From the NCBI RefSeq assembly GCF_023715535.1, contig NZ_JAMBOI010000003.1, positions 248,001-312,000 of the forward strand: DNA of 64,000 nt. Reading direction: 5' to 3'. Source of the stretch: Sporosarcina luteola (GTDB lineage: Bacteria > Bacillota > Bacilli > Bacillales_A > Planococcaceae). The translations under genes and the position numbers were made by a program. How positions within the stretch are numbered: position 1 is the first letter of the stretch; each line of letters begins with the position of its first letter. Positions 52,552 to 60,402 of this stretch are shown one piece after another. The notes beneath the pieces were generated by a model. It saw only the letters and a program-made list of their open reading frames with translations. It made no database searches and was not told the DNA's origin.

Positions 52552-53205
52552 TCAGTACCTCACTTTCTTTTCAAGCAGGATTGCTCCGCTAACGAATAAT
52601 ACAATTGAAACGAGGATGTATACGAGTGAACCTATGTTAGGTCCAAATTCTCCCCATATAACTTCTATAATTCCCCATGCCATTGATCCAAAGAAGAAAA
52701 ATAGTAACAAAACAATTATCGCCAACCAGCCAATTCTCAATGACAAAAGCCTGTAGATCACCCATATCGGCAAGCTTGCTGATATCGCAAAAATAGTAAT
52801 AAGGAATACTTTTAGCAAGTTCGGCCATCCAGGGATGACCCCTTCAAATCCACCCATGAAATGGACGACAATCCCTATGCCAGTCCAAATTAGGTTAGAT
52901 AGTCCGACTAATAGTAAAGCCATTAGCATCTTGGAGCCTAAAAGCCGTGTTATTGAAGCTGGAGAATGCAGCCATACATCCGGCCGCTTCATATCCGTAT
53001 GAAGACTGTGAATGAAAAGCAACGCTCCAAAATACATTTGAAAAAACGAGAACATATTCGTAGTTTCTGTAAGGTCAAATATGCCCCCGACCGCCAAGGG
53101 CGTGAAACTTGATACGGCAATCACGATGAAGAGCACGATAAACGCAATGAATGAATATCTCATCAACATCCATTCTTTACGAAATAAACCATTCCAGCCC
53201 GTCAT
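52552..53205 (-). CDS. Membrane component of the YtrA-type ABC system
   Basis: The 217-residue product has six hydrophobic spans and an N-terminal WNGLFRKEWMLMRYS motif shared with the neighbouring paralogue (WNGLLQKEWVQWRGQ). Both contain DMKRPDxWxHS (DMKRPDVWLHSPAS here). This is the YtrC/YtrD-like permease pattern. Start overlaps the preceding gene by four bases. Confidence 0.78.
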   Translation of the reverse strand: MTGWNGLFRKEWMLMRYSFIAFIVLFIVIAVSSFTPLAVGGIFDLTETTNMFSFFQMYFGALLFIHSLHTDMKRPDVWLHSPASITRLLGSKMLMALLLVGLSNLIWTGIGIVVHFMGGFEGVIPGWPNLLKVFLITIFAISASLPIWVIYRLLSLRIGWLAIIVLLLFFFFGSMAWGIIEVIWGEFGPNIGSLVYILVSIVLFVSGAILLEKKVRY

Positions 53206-53987
53206 AGCCTCACCCTCTTCTCAAACAAGGCGATTGCCAAATAGAACAAACCGACAGTAAAGAGAACCGCGAATATAATCTCTCCTGTGTATAAAACTGT
53301 ATCCGTGACGGTGAAGTAATCATATTTGAGATCGATCACCGGGTTCTTAAGAGACATCAAATCGAAACCGCCTACCTGTATGAATTTCCCGTAAATGTCG
53401 GAAACCGTAACCTCACCGTATATCCTTACTGAAATGATTAATAAAATCAATGTAACGACAAAGGAAAATCCTTTAAGAAAAGGCTTCAACAACTGGTCGA
53501 TGACGATAAAGAAAAATCCATAAACCATGAACTGTATGGAAGCGATAAATACTCCGCCGACCAGAAAACTTCCGTAAAACAACAACTCATTGAAAATGGC
53601 TTCCGGTTGAGGTGTAATTGCAAAACCAATCGCAACAACAAACGCTGTAACAAGCAAGTACGCCAAGCCCAGTCCGGATGACATCACCATTTTCACCGCG
53701 ACAAGCTTCACTGTGGAAGCTGTCGAATGAAACCATAAATCCGGCCTTTTCATGTCCCTGTTGAACATCATCGAGAACGCAATGACAGGAACCAATATGC
53801 ATGCACCTGCCGCTACGAAACCAATGACCATCGTCATTTCAAATACGGAAACTTCCCCTGCTGCAAGCACCCCCGCAAAGTACGGCAATATAAACAATCC
53901 CGCCAGTAGTAAAAAGATCACCACCATGATCTGCCCTCTCCACTGGACCCATTCCTTTTGCAATAAACCATTCCACTGCTTCACCAT
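53202..53987 (-). CDS. Membrane component of the YtrA-type ABC system (paralogue)
   Basis: The 261-residue product has six or seven hydrophobic spans, the same N-terminal KEW motif and DMKRPDLWFHSTAS as the next gene. It is the first gene of the operon, starting just after AGGAGGGG and the operator. The two paralogues probably form a heterodimeric permease for the YtrB-like ATPase. Confidence 0.78.
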   Translation of the reverse strand: MVKQWNGLLQKEWVQWRGQIMVVIFLLLAGLFILPYFAGVLAAGEVSVFEMTMVIGFVAAGACILVPVIAFSMMFNRDMKRPDLWFHSTASTVKLVAVKMVMSSGLGLAYLLVTAFVVAIGFAITPQPEAIFNELLFYGSFLVGGVFIASIQFMVYGFFFIVIDQLLKPFLKGFSFVVTLILLIISVRIYGEVTVSDIYGKFIQVGGFDLMSLKNPVIDLKYDYFTVTDTVLYTGEIIFAVLFTVGLFYLAIALFEKRVRL

Positions 53988-54004
53988 CTACCCCTCCTGT
54001 ACTG

Positions 54005-54026
54005 GTGTATTAGTTACATAGTACAC
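54005..54026 (-). promoter_or_regulatory. Putative YtrA-type operator at the ABC operon promoter
   Basis: GTGTA (54005-54009) and TACAC (54022-54026) form an inverted repeat with a 12-base centre, as expected for a YtrA-subfamily GntR dimer. On the minus strand TTGCGT and TAATAC about 16 bases apart could be the promoter, which the operator would cover. Confidence 0.55.
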
Positions 54027-54105
54027 TAACGCAAACTGGAATGTAAAGGAAATTGAATGATTTTTATGAAATGAATAGAAAGTCCTGTTGTAGATGTTGA
54101 ATCGA

Positions 54106-54225
54106 GTTATCGATCAATTTCTGAAGGTTATCGATCATTTCCCGGAAGTTATCGGTCACTTGAGCGATGTTATCGGTCATTTCTAGGAAGTTATCGGTCA
54201 TTTTCACATTTATATCGTCATTTCA
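54106..54225 (+). repeat. Tandem repeat array G, 21-bp period, head GTTATCGRTCA
   Basis: Five units at exact 21-bp spacing start GTTATCGATCA or GTTATCGGTCA, usually followed by a T-rich TTTC, then about six variable bases ending in A or AA. A sixth decayed unit (TTATATCGTCATTTC) follows. The array lies upstream of the ABC operon, between it and a VOC gene. Confidence 0.88.
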
Positions 54226-54440
54226 GGACTAATGATCCACCCCATTCATAGAGGTTTTAATTTGTCAGAGGCATTTATCACGACAAAAGAGGGGGACCAA
54301 TAGAATTCTGCCCGCGTAACTTATCACGAAGTAAATAACCCATAAGCAACACTTATACATATTGTTCCATTTCCCGTCATAGCTTCTCTTGACCAACTCA
54401 TCTACACTGAAGATAACAACCATAAAAGGGGAGAAGTACT
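54226..54440. other. Gap without a supported feature
   Basis: About 210 bases between array G and the VOC gene show no gene, hairpin or repeat that I can support, beyond the GGGGAG ribosome site of the VOC gene. Confidence 0.35.
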
Positions 54441-54809
54441 ATGACTCAATTTCTTACCGGTATTGACCATATCCAAATCGCGGCACCTCCTCATTCGGAA
54501 GAACAGGCACGCGAATTTTACGGCAACCTGCTCGGAATGGAGGATGTTCCGAAGCCTGAAAACTTGCAGGCCCGTGGCGGCTGCTGGTTCCAATGCGGCT
54601 CACAGGAAATCCATATCGGCATCCAGGTCGATTTCATACCAGCCAAAAAAGCGCATCCCGGCTTCACCGTACATGCGCTTGAACAATTGAAATCCCGATT
54701 GGAAACGGCGGGATGTGAAATTACAGAAGAGTCGCCGATCGCAGGGCGTGCTCGTTTCTTCACACACGATCCGTTCGGCAACCGGGTTGAGTTTTTGGAG
54801 TTTGAATAA
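54441..54809 (+). CDS. VOC family protein (glyoxalase-like)
   Basis: The 122-residue product shows two paired VOC modules: GIDHIQIAAPPHSEEQAREF with a metal-ligand His, and FFTHDPFGNRVEFLEF at the end with the ligand Glu. The ligands HxH...E fit a metal-dependent lyase or dioxygenase of unknown substrate. It starts after AAAGGGGAG. Confidence 0.82.
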   Translation: MTQFLTGIDHIQIAAPPHSEEQAREFYGNLLGMEDVPKPENLQARGGCWFQCGSQEIHIGIQVDFIPAKKAHPGFTVHALEQLKSRLETAGCEITEESPIAGRARFFTHDPFGNRVEFLEFE

Positions 54810-54815
54810 AGTGAG

Positions 54816-55151
54816 TTAATCCAGGAGCAGACGGACATTTTCAAGTATATCCGCCAGTGCTGCCTCATCAATATGTTCGATGAAACTGGCTTCTCTTGCG
54901 CGCCAATCTAGACTAAGCACCTGGTCGGAAAGCACAGTTCCAGAGGTTTTTAATGAATCCTTTAGCATGACTTCAAATGGATAGCCTTTTTGTTTTGAAG
55001 TCACAGGACAGACTAGGACTAGTCCTGATTTTTCATTATAAGCGGAAGGCGATAAAACAATAGCTGGGCGTCTTCCCGCTTGTTCTGCCCCGGATTGTGG
55101 CGAGAATGATAGCCAGATCAGATCCCCGCGTTCCGGCACATACTTCACCAT
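54816..55151 (-). CDS. mazF: MazF/PemK-family toxin (endoribonuclease)
   Basis: The 111-residue product has the PemK/MazF pattern: VPERGDLIWLSFSPQSGAEQ, GRRPAIVLSP and VCPVTSKQKGYPFEV. MazF toxins cut mRNA at short sequences. The longer KQKGYPFEVML form is of the ChpB/PemK group. It overlaps the antitoxin gene by seven bases and starts after GGGAGGAG. Confidence 0.9.
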   Translation of the reverse strand: MVKYVPERGDLIWLSFSPQSGAEQAGRRPAIVLSPSAYNEKSGLVLVCPVTSKQKGYPFEVMLKDSLKTSGTVLSDQVLSLDWRAREASFIEHIDEAALADILENVRLLLD

Positions 55152-55375
55152 GCTTCTCCTCCCTCTGGCTCTCCAAATTCAATTTCAGAATGAATATTAT
55201 CTTCTTTGATACCATCAATCATTGCCTGAAGAAACTTTCGTTTTGGCTCGATAATTAAACGATCATTTTCCACATAAAGGTAAACTTCGGAGTTTTCACG
55301 CAGCAATAGTTCATCGCTAACCGTTTTGGGAATACGGATGCCGAGACTATTCCCCCATTTCTTCACTTGGTACAT
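55145..55375 (-). CDS. mazE: MazE/AbrB-family antitoxin
   Basis: The 76-residue product starts MYQVKKWGNSLGIRIPKTVS, the swapped-hairpin AbrB/MazE DNA-binding fold, and has an acidic C-terminal tail (IHSEIEFGEPEGGEAW) to block the toxin. ATG 55375 follows GGTGGTG. A perfect palindrome covers its promoter. Confidence 0.9.
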   Translation of the reverse strand: MYQVKKWGNSLGIRIPKTVSDELLLRENSEVYLYVENDRLIIEPKRKFLQAMIDGIKEDNIHSEIEFGEPEGGEAW

Positions 55376-55385
55376 GTCGACACAC

Positions 55386-55418
55386 CACCTTTGTATATAC
55401 ATTGTATATACAAAGGTG
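55386..55418. promoter_or_regulatory. mazEF operator, perfect 33-bp palindrome
   Basis: CACCTTTGTATATAC, ATT and GTATATACAAAGGTG form an inverted repeat without a mismatch, centred near the transcription start. It includes the -10 element of the operon promoter, so binding by MazE or the MazEF complex would shut transcription. Confidence 0.88.
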
Positions 55419-55429
55419 TAATATGTCAA
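55401..55429 (-). promoter_or_regulatory. mazEF promoter
   Basis: On the minus strand a perfect TTGACA (55424-55429) and TACAAT (55401-55406) are 17 bases apart. Confidence 0.82.
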
Positions 55430-56380
55430 TTAAGACACAATAATATCCTTCTCCTGCTGATCCAGCCGGTTTAATTCTTCCATCGCTTCATCGCGTTTCC
55501 GCCGCAACTGGTCCTGCACGCGGCGAACGTCGTGGAGCACGGTGTTCAACTTGACCTTCGCATCTGTAATCCGCGAATGGACCGCCCAGTCGGAGAAGAT
55601 ATTATCAAAGAAAATATCCGTAAATGTGAAAATGTCGTTTTGATTCACATTGAACGATTCCGTCGCGGCATTTTGGACGTCCATCAATTCCGTTTCATAA
55701 TGGCGAAGCGCCCGTTGCGCACGATGTACAAGATCATCCGAACTATTCATTTCCGAATACTTCAGCGCCGAAACGATGAGCCCGCCGCCTAAGAACGTAT
55801 CCCACATGGAGAGTCCTTCCGCGTTGCCTAGCTTATCGAGCGCAGCATCCAGCGTCCGTTTCGCTTTATCGCCCGCTTCATACGCCTCGTCGATTTCCCT
55901 CACTAACGCTCGTACACGAACCCGGTCATCGGCAATTTTCTGCAGCGTCCCATTTGCCACAGTATCATTTTGCCGGATCCACGCCTCTTTCTCCTTTAAG
56001 AAATCTTCCCAATCCTCATCGACATAGAGGAATTCCTCCCGGTTCATCTCGGTGCGCAGCCTCCCGACTTCCGCTTTCAAATCGGTCACCGTCTTTTCGG
56101 CTTCATTGTATTTCAGCTCAGCCTCTGCGACTTCATTAATCTCCTTCTCCATTTGCTCATCCCATTTTCCTGTCCACTCTTTGATTTTATTCGCAAATGA
56201 AAACTTGCCCAACTTCACAACATCCTGCTGCTCCTTAGACAGCTGCCGATGCAGGCGATTGCGCAACCGGACCGCCTCCTTATATTGCGCCTCCGCCCCG
56301 TCGAGACGGCGCTTCACTCGATTCCGTTCATTTCGCAGCATCGTCAGCTCCATTTGCCGTTCATGGATACCCGTCCTCAT
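55430..56380 (-). CDS. Long coiled-coil protein of unknown function
   Basis: The 316-residue product is almost wholly helical and charged, with heptad-like stretches such as RNERNRVKRRLDGAEAQYKE and a short less charged centre (LSMWDTFLGGGLIVSALKYS). No signal peptide or clear membrane span is present. ATG 56380 follows AAAGGAGTG. It lies just before mazEF. No family is recognised. Confidence 0.7.
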   Translation of the reverse strand: MRTGIHERQMELTMLRNERNRVKRRLDGAEAQYKEAVRLRNRLHRQLSKEQQDVVKLGKFSFANKIKEWTGKWDEQMEKEINEVAEAELKYNEAEKTVTDLKAEVGRLRTEMNREEFLYVDEDWEDFLKEKEAWIRQNDTVANGTLQKIADDRVRVRALVREIDEAYEAGDKAKRTLDAALDKLGNAEGLSMWDTFLGGGLIVSALKYSEMNSSDDLVHRAQRALRHYETELMDVQNAATESFNVNQNDIFTFTDIFFDNIFSDWAVHSRITDAKVKLNTVLHDVRRVQDQLRRKRDEAMEELNRLDQQEKDIIVS

Positions 56381-56627
56381 CGCACTCACTCCTTTCCTCA
56401 TATACGGAGGAAGGTCAGTTGAGGTTTCAATAAGATTTTCATGCTTAGTTACGAATGCAAAGTGGTGATCGTGAAAGCGGCGAATTTTCATTTTCCATCA
56501 GTACAGGTTTCGCATTACATGCATTTTGTAAAAACCAGTAAGCACAGTGAAAGAGACTCATGCCAACGACAATTTCTGCTGTATAAAATCTCTCCACACA
56601 AAAAGCCGCCCTATAAGGCGGCTTTCA

Positions 56628-57104
56628 TCAATGTTTAATTTCCCTGCGCAGTTTCCGGTGATTCCGGCGGGCGGGGCCGGTGTCGAATAGCCGTTTTTCC
56701 GCTTCGGTTTCCGGGTAGACGCCTGGAACCGGTGTCGGCTTGTTGTTTTCATCCATGGCGACCATCGTCAGGAATGATTCCGTCGTCAGTTTTTTCGCAC
56801 CCGTCAACAGATCCATCGAATGCACCGAGACGAATATTTCCATCGATGTACGCCCTGTTGAGCTGACGACAGCTTCGAGTTCGAGTACATCCCCGACCTT
56901 CGCGGACGACAGGAAGTCGACCGAATCGATGGAGGCAGTTACGGCTGCCGCCTTGTTCGAATGTTTCATTGCCGCAATGGCAGCAATTTCATCTATGTAT
57001 GCCAAGACCTTTCCACCAAAAATTGTCTGCATATGGTTCGTGTCCGGCGGCAATACAAGTTTCGAAATGATTGTGCGTGATTGGCTCATCGGCCGTTGTT
57101 CCAT
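56628..57104 (-). CDS. Acyl-CoA thioesterase (hot-dog fold, YkhA-like)
   Basis: The 158-residue product has the BFIT/YkhA pattern: PPDTNHMQTIFGGKVLAYID (with the catalytic Asn region and Asp), VDFLSSAKVGDVLELEA and GRTSMEIFVSV. Such enzymes hydrolyse acyl-CoA. ATG 57104 follows AGAAGGAGATGG at a slightly long distance. Confidence 0.85.
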   Translation of the reverse strand: MEQRPMSQSRTIISKLVLPPDTNHMQTIFGGKVLAYIDEIAAIAAMKHSNKAAAVTASIDSVDFLSSAKVGDVLELEAVVSSTGRTSMEIFVSVHSMDLLTGAKKLTTESFLTMVAMDENNKPTPVPGVYPETEAEKRLFDTGPARRNHRKLRREIKH

Positions 57105-57166
57105 AGTTGTCCATCTCCTTCTACTTCTCTTTTCCAGTATACCCACTTCCAAAAGGTTGAACAGGC

Positions 57167-57865
57167 TCACTCGAACAGCATCAGGGAGTAAGGATGTGTG
57201 AATGAAAACCTGCCATCCCGCTTCACACTTTCCTCGACAATCCCGCCGCCCTCCATTACATACACTCGGTCGCATAAGTGCTGCACGACTTTGAGGTCAT
57301 GAGAAATGAACAGAATTGCCATGCCCATCTCCCGATTCATCTTCTGAATGAGCTCAACAATCTCTTTCTGAATCAACCGATCCAGATTGGACACGATTTC
57401 ATCGCAAATCAACAGCTTCGGCTCTACAAGCATTGAGCGCAGCAAATTCACCCGCTGTCGTTCGCCTCCGCTTAATTCCGAAGGACGCCGGTCCAAATGC
57501 TTCTCTTCCAAGCCTACTCTTCCTAGCATCATAAGGATATACGCATCCCGATCGCCTTTCATCAACCGTAGTGGTTCCTTTAAAATATCACGGACCGTCC
57601 AGGAAGGGTTCATAGCGGCAGATGCGTTTTGGAAGACGATTTGACAGGAGGCATAGAAGTTACCATTTGCCGTGAATGAAACCGATCCTTCATCCACAGA
57701 CTCCAATCGCATAATCAGGCGCGCCAATGTACTTTTCCCGCTGCCGCTTTCCCCGACGATTCCAACGAGCTCACCGTCACCTACCGACAAATTAATGTCA
57801 TGAAGGATCCTCTTCCTTCGTTTTCCCCTGCCATAGCTTTTCGACAGATGTTCAACTCTCAGCAA
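57167..57865 (-). CDS. nikE: Nickel/peptide ABC transporter ATPase (NikE-like)
   Basis: The 232-residue ATPase has Walker A GESGSGKST, signature ELSGGERQRVNL and Walker B LLICDEIVSNLD, the OppF/NikE pattern. It is the last of five genes for a peptide/nickel-type transporter directly behind the urease accessory genes; nickel as substrate is inferred from that place. Confidence 0.82.
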   Translation of the reverse strand: MLRVEHLSKSYGRGKRRKRILHDINLSVGDGELVGIVGESGSGKSTLARLIMRLESVDEGSVSFTANGNFYASCQIVFQNASAAMNPSWTVRDILKEPLRLMKGDRDAYILMMLGRVGLEEKHLDRRPSELSGGERQRVNLLRSMLVEPKLLICDEIVSNLDRLIQKEIVELIQKMNREMGMAILFISHDLKVVQHLCDRVYVMEGGGIVEESVKRDGRFSFTHPYSLMLFE

Positions 57866-57882
57866 TCCCTACACCCCCTTTC

Positions 57883-58629
57883 CTAAAATCGGCTATCCAA
57901 CAAACGCTTTGTATATTCATGCGTCGGCCTCGCCAAGACATCTGCAACTGCACCCGTCTCCACGATTTCACCTTTTCGCATGACAATCATTTCATCCGCC
58001 ACGTCTGCAACGACATCCAGATCATGCGTTATGATCAATACCGTCGTACCGCTTTCATTCAATAGTCGGAGCCATTTCAGAAATTCCTTTTGCACGACTT
58101 TATCGAGTGCGGACGTCGGCTCATCTGCAATGAGCAATGCTCGTTTCACATACAAAGCGCAGGCAATCATGCATCGTTGCAGCATCCCGCCCGATAATTC
58201 GAATGGATACTGATTCAAAATTTCCGCAGACAAGCTTAGCTTTCCGAGAATCGCCTTCATCTTCTTCCGGAAGCTTTCCTGGTCATCGCCGACCCGGCCG
58301 GCGGAAAATGCATACAGCTGCCGATCCATCTTCACGCTTGGATTGAAGCTGTTCAAAGCGTCTTGGAAGATCGTGAAAAACTCCTTTTTCCTCAACACCG
58401 CCATCTCTTCATTCGTCGCCTTCAATAAATCGGTGCCCATAAAACGAATCTCTCCGGAAGCTAGCGCACCAGCGGGCAACATCCGTAGCAATGCCGCAAC
58501 CGTCATGCTTTTCCCGCTGCCGCTTTCTCCGATCATCGCTGTTATTTTCCCTTCCGGAATGAAAAACGAGCTGTTTGTTACGACCGGGATTCCATTGATT
58601 TTAACCGATAACCCTTTCGCCTCAAGCAT
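57883..58629 (-). CDS. nikD: Nickel/peptide ABC transporter ATPase (NikD-like)
   Basis: The 248-residue ATPase has Walker A GESGSGKSM, signature ELSGGMLQRCMIA and Walker B LLIADEPTSALD, the OppD/NikD pattern. It overlaps the preceding permease gene by eight bases. Confidence 0.82.
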   Translation of the reverse strand: MLEAKGLSVKINGIPVVTNSSFFIPEGKITAMIGESGSGKSMTVAALLRMLPAGALASGEIRFMGTDLLKATNEEMAVLRKKEFFTIFQDALNSFNPSVKMDRQLYAFSAGRVGDDQESFRKKMKAILGKLSLSAEILNQYPFELSGGMLQRCMIACALYVKRALLIADEPTSALDKVVQKEFLKWLRLLNESGTTVLIITHDLDVVADVADEMIVMRKGEIVETGAVADVLARPTHEYTKRLLDSRF

Positions 58630-59434
58630 GGAAACGCCTCCTTCCGGAATTTTTCAACGCTTCGCCGATGAAGTTAATGGAAAGTATCGTGAGGAAGATC
58701 AGCAATCCAGGGAATACACCGATCCACCATGCGCCGATCAACAGATCATTTTGTGCATTGTACAGCATATTTCCCCACGATGGAATCGAAGGCGGTATGC
58801 CGATTCCGAGGAAGCTGAGCGACACTTCGATGAATACCGCCCCTGCCAAATTGAAGATTGTAACGACGAACAGCGGCGGCAGACTATTGCGCAGCAGATG
58901 CCCTGTAAGGATTCTCCAAACCGGTGTGCCGAACATTTTTGCCATCTTCACATAGTCCGCATCCTTCAGCCGGATGAATTCCGAGCGGACAATCCGGGCC
59001 GTCGTAAACCAGCCCGTCACACCAATGATGAACGTCATCCCCCACATTCCGCCTTGCATGACCGCCTGGAACGCTAAGACGAAAATAAGGGAGGGAATGG
59101 AAATAAGAGCTTCCAAAATCCGCATCATGACGCTATCAGTCCATCCGCCGACATAACCGCTGATTCCTCCGTATATAACACCGATAACAAATGACAATGC
59201 AACCGACAAGACCGCTACAGCCAAAGTGACCTTTCCACCTTGCAATAAACGCGAAAAAACATCACGGCCAAGATGATCCGTCCCTAACAGATGACCCTCT
59301 CCAGGCGGCGAATACACGGAGTCCAAATCCATTTCATTCACGGGTTGTGTTGCGAGAAGATCGGATAGCATTGTCATGGCAAGGATCAGGCCGAGAAGCG
59401 AGCACCAGAAGACAAGTTTCTTCCGAGATTTCAT
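58622..59434 (-). CDS. nikC: Nickel/peptide ABC transporter permease (NikC-like)
   Basis: The 270-residue protein has six spans, the N-terminal LGTDHLGRDVFSRLLQGGKV motif of OppC/NikC permeases and the EAA loop DYVKMAKMFGTPVWRI. It overlaps nikB by four bases. Confidence 0.84.
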   Translation of the reverse strand: MKSRKKLVFWCSLLGLILAMTMLSDLLATQPVNEMDLDSVYSPPGEGHLLGTDHLGRDVFSRLLQGGKVTLAVAVLSVALSFVIGVIYGGISGYVGGWTDSVMMRILEALISIPSLIFVLAFQAVMQGGMWGMTFIIGVTGWFTTARIVRSEFIRLKDADYVKMAKMFGTPVWRILTGHLLRNSLPPLFVVTIFNLAGAVFIEVSLSFLGIGIPPSIPSWGNMLYNAQNDLLIGAWWIGVFPGLLIFLTILSINFIGEALKNSGRRRFHA

Positions 59435-60402
59435 CCGCCCAACTCCCCTTTCCGAAGCTTCGGATCGAGCGTGTACATGAGCACGTCAATGGCAAATAGG
59501 CTTACGACGACAATTAGCCCTGTCAGCATGATGCCACCCATGAGCAGCGGATAATCCTTCACCATGACGGATTTCACAAGCAGTTGGCCAAGACCCGACC
59601 ACGCAAATAAAGCCTCAACAATGACGGATCCCCCGAAAAACGAAGGGATTGTCACACCAAGATAATTCAAATAAGGGATGAATGCATTCCTCAACACGCC
59701 ACGCCTTATTTCCCGCTCCTCCACACCGTTCGCCCTCGCCGCCATTACATAATAGCTTCCGATTTCCGCTTTGACACTCTCTTGGAGGAAGCGCGCGTAA
59801 AGGCCGACATGCGTCAGAACGACGACGGATGCCGGCATGATGAGATGCTTGATTTTATCAACAAAACCGCCGTCCCCGCCCAGGCTTCCCGTCCCCGAAG
59901 ACGGCAAGACGCCAAGCGTGACAGCGAATAGGTAAATGAATAAAATCCCGAGCCAAAACGCCGGGATGGATGAAGATGCTATGCTGAAAGCCGACAGCCC
60001 CCTGTCGAGCAGCGACCCGGGTCTCATGCCCGCCGTCATCCCGAGCCAGATTGACCCGATGATGATGAAGAACATTGACACACCGAACAACAGCAATGTA
60101 TTCGGCAGCCGCTCCCCAAGAATCGAAGCGACGGGACGGCCCTCCTTCGCGGACACGCCAAGATTACCTTGCACCGTCTGTTTCAGCCACGCCCCATATT
60201 GGACGATCAATGGACGATCCAGTGCAAAGGCTTCGCTGATCCGTTCCTTTTCAGCAGTGGTCAACGTCTGGGCATTACCTCCGTAATACGCCGTCGCAGA
60301 GCTTCCCGGACTTGCATGCATTATGAAAAAAGAGAGGAAGCTCACGATGAAGAGGACGAGTGCCCCTAGCATCATGCGCTTCCCAATCCATTTAACGGTC
60401 AT
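59431..60402 (-). CDS. nikB: Nickel/peptide ABC transporter permease (NikB-like)
   Basis: The 323-residue permease has the OppB/NikB layout, with HASPGSSATAYYGG near the start and the EAA loop AARANGVEEREIRRGVLRNA. ATG 60402 lies within the end of the binding-protein gene after GAGGAG, an 11-base overlap. Confidence 0.84.
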   Translation of the reverse strand: MTVKWIGKRMMLGALVLFIVSFLSFFIMHASPGSSATAYYGGNAQTLTTAEKERISEAFALDRPLIVQYGAWLKQTVQGNLGVSAKEGRPVASILGERLPNTLLLFGVSMFFIIIGSIWLGMTAGMRPGSLLDRGLSAFSIASSSIPAFWLGILFIYLFAVTLGVLPSSGTGSLGGDGGFVDKIKHLIMPASVVVLTHVGLYARFLQESVKAEIGSYYVMAARANGVEEREIRRGVLRNAFIPYLNYLGVTIPSFFGGSVIVEALFAWSGLGQLLVKSVMVKDYPLLMGGIMLTGLIVVVSLFAIDVLMYTLDPKLRKGELGG

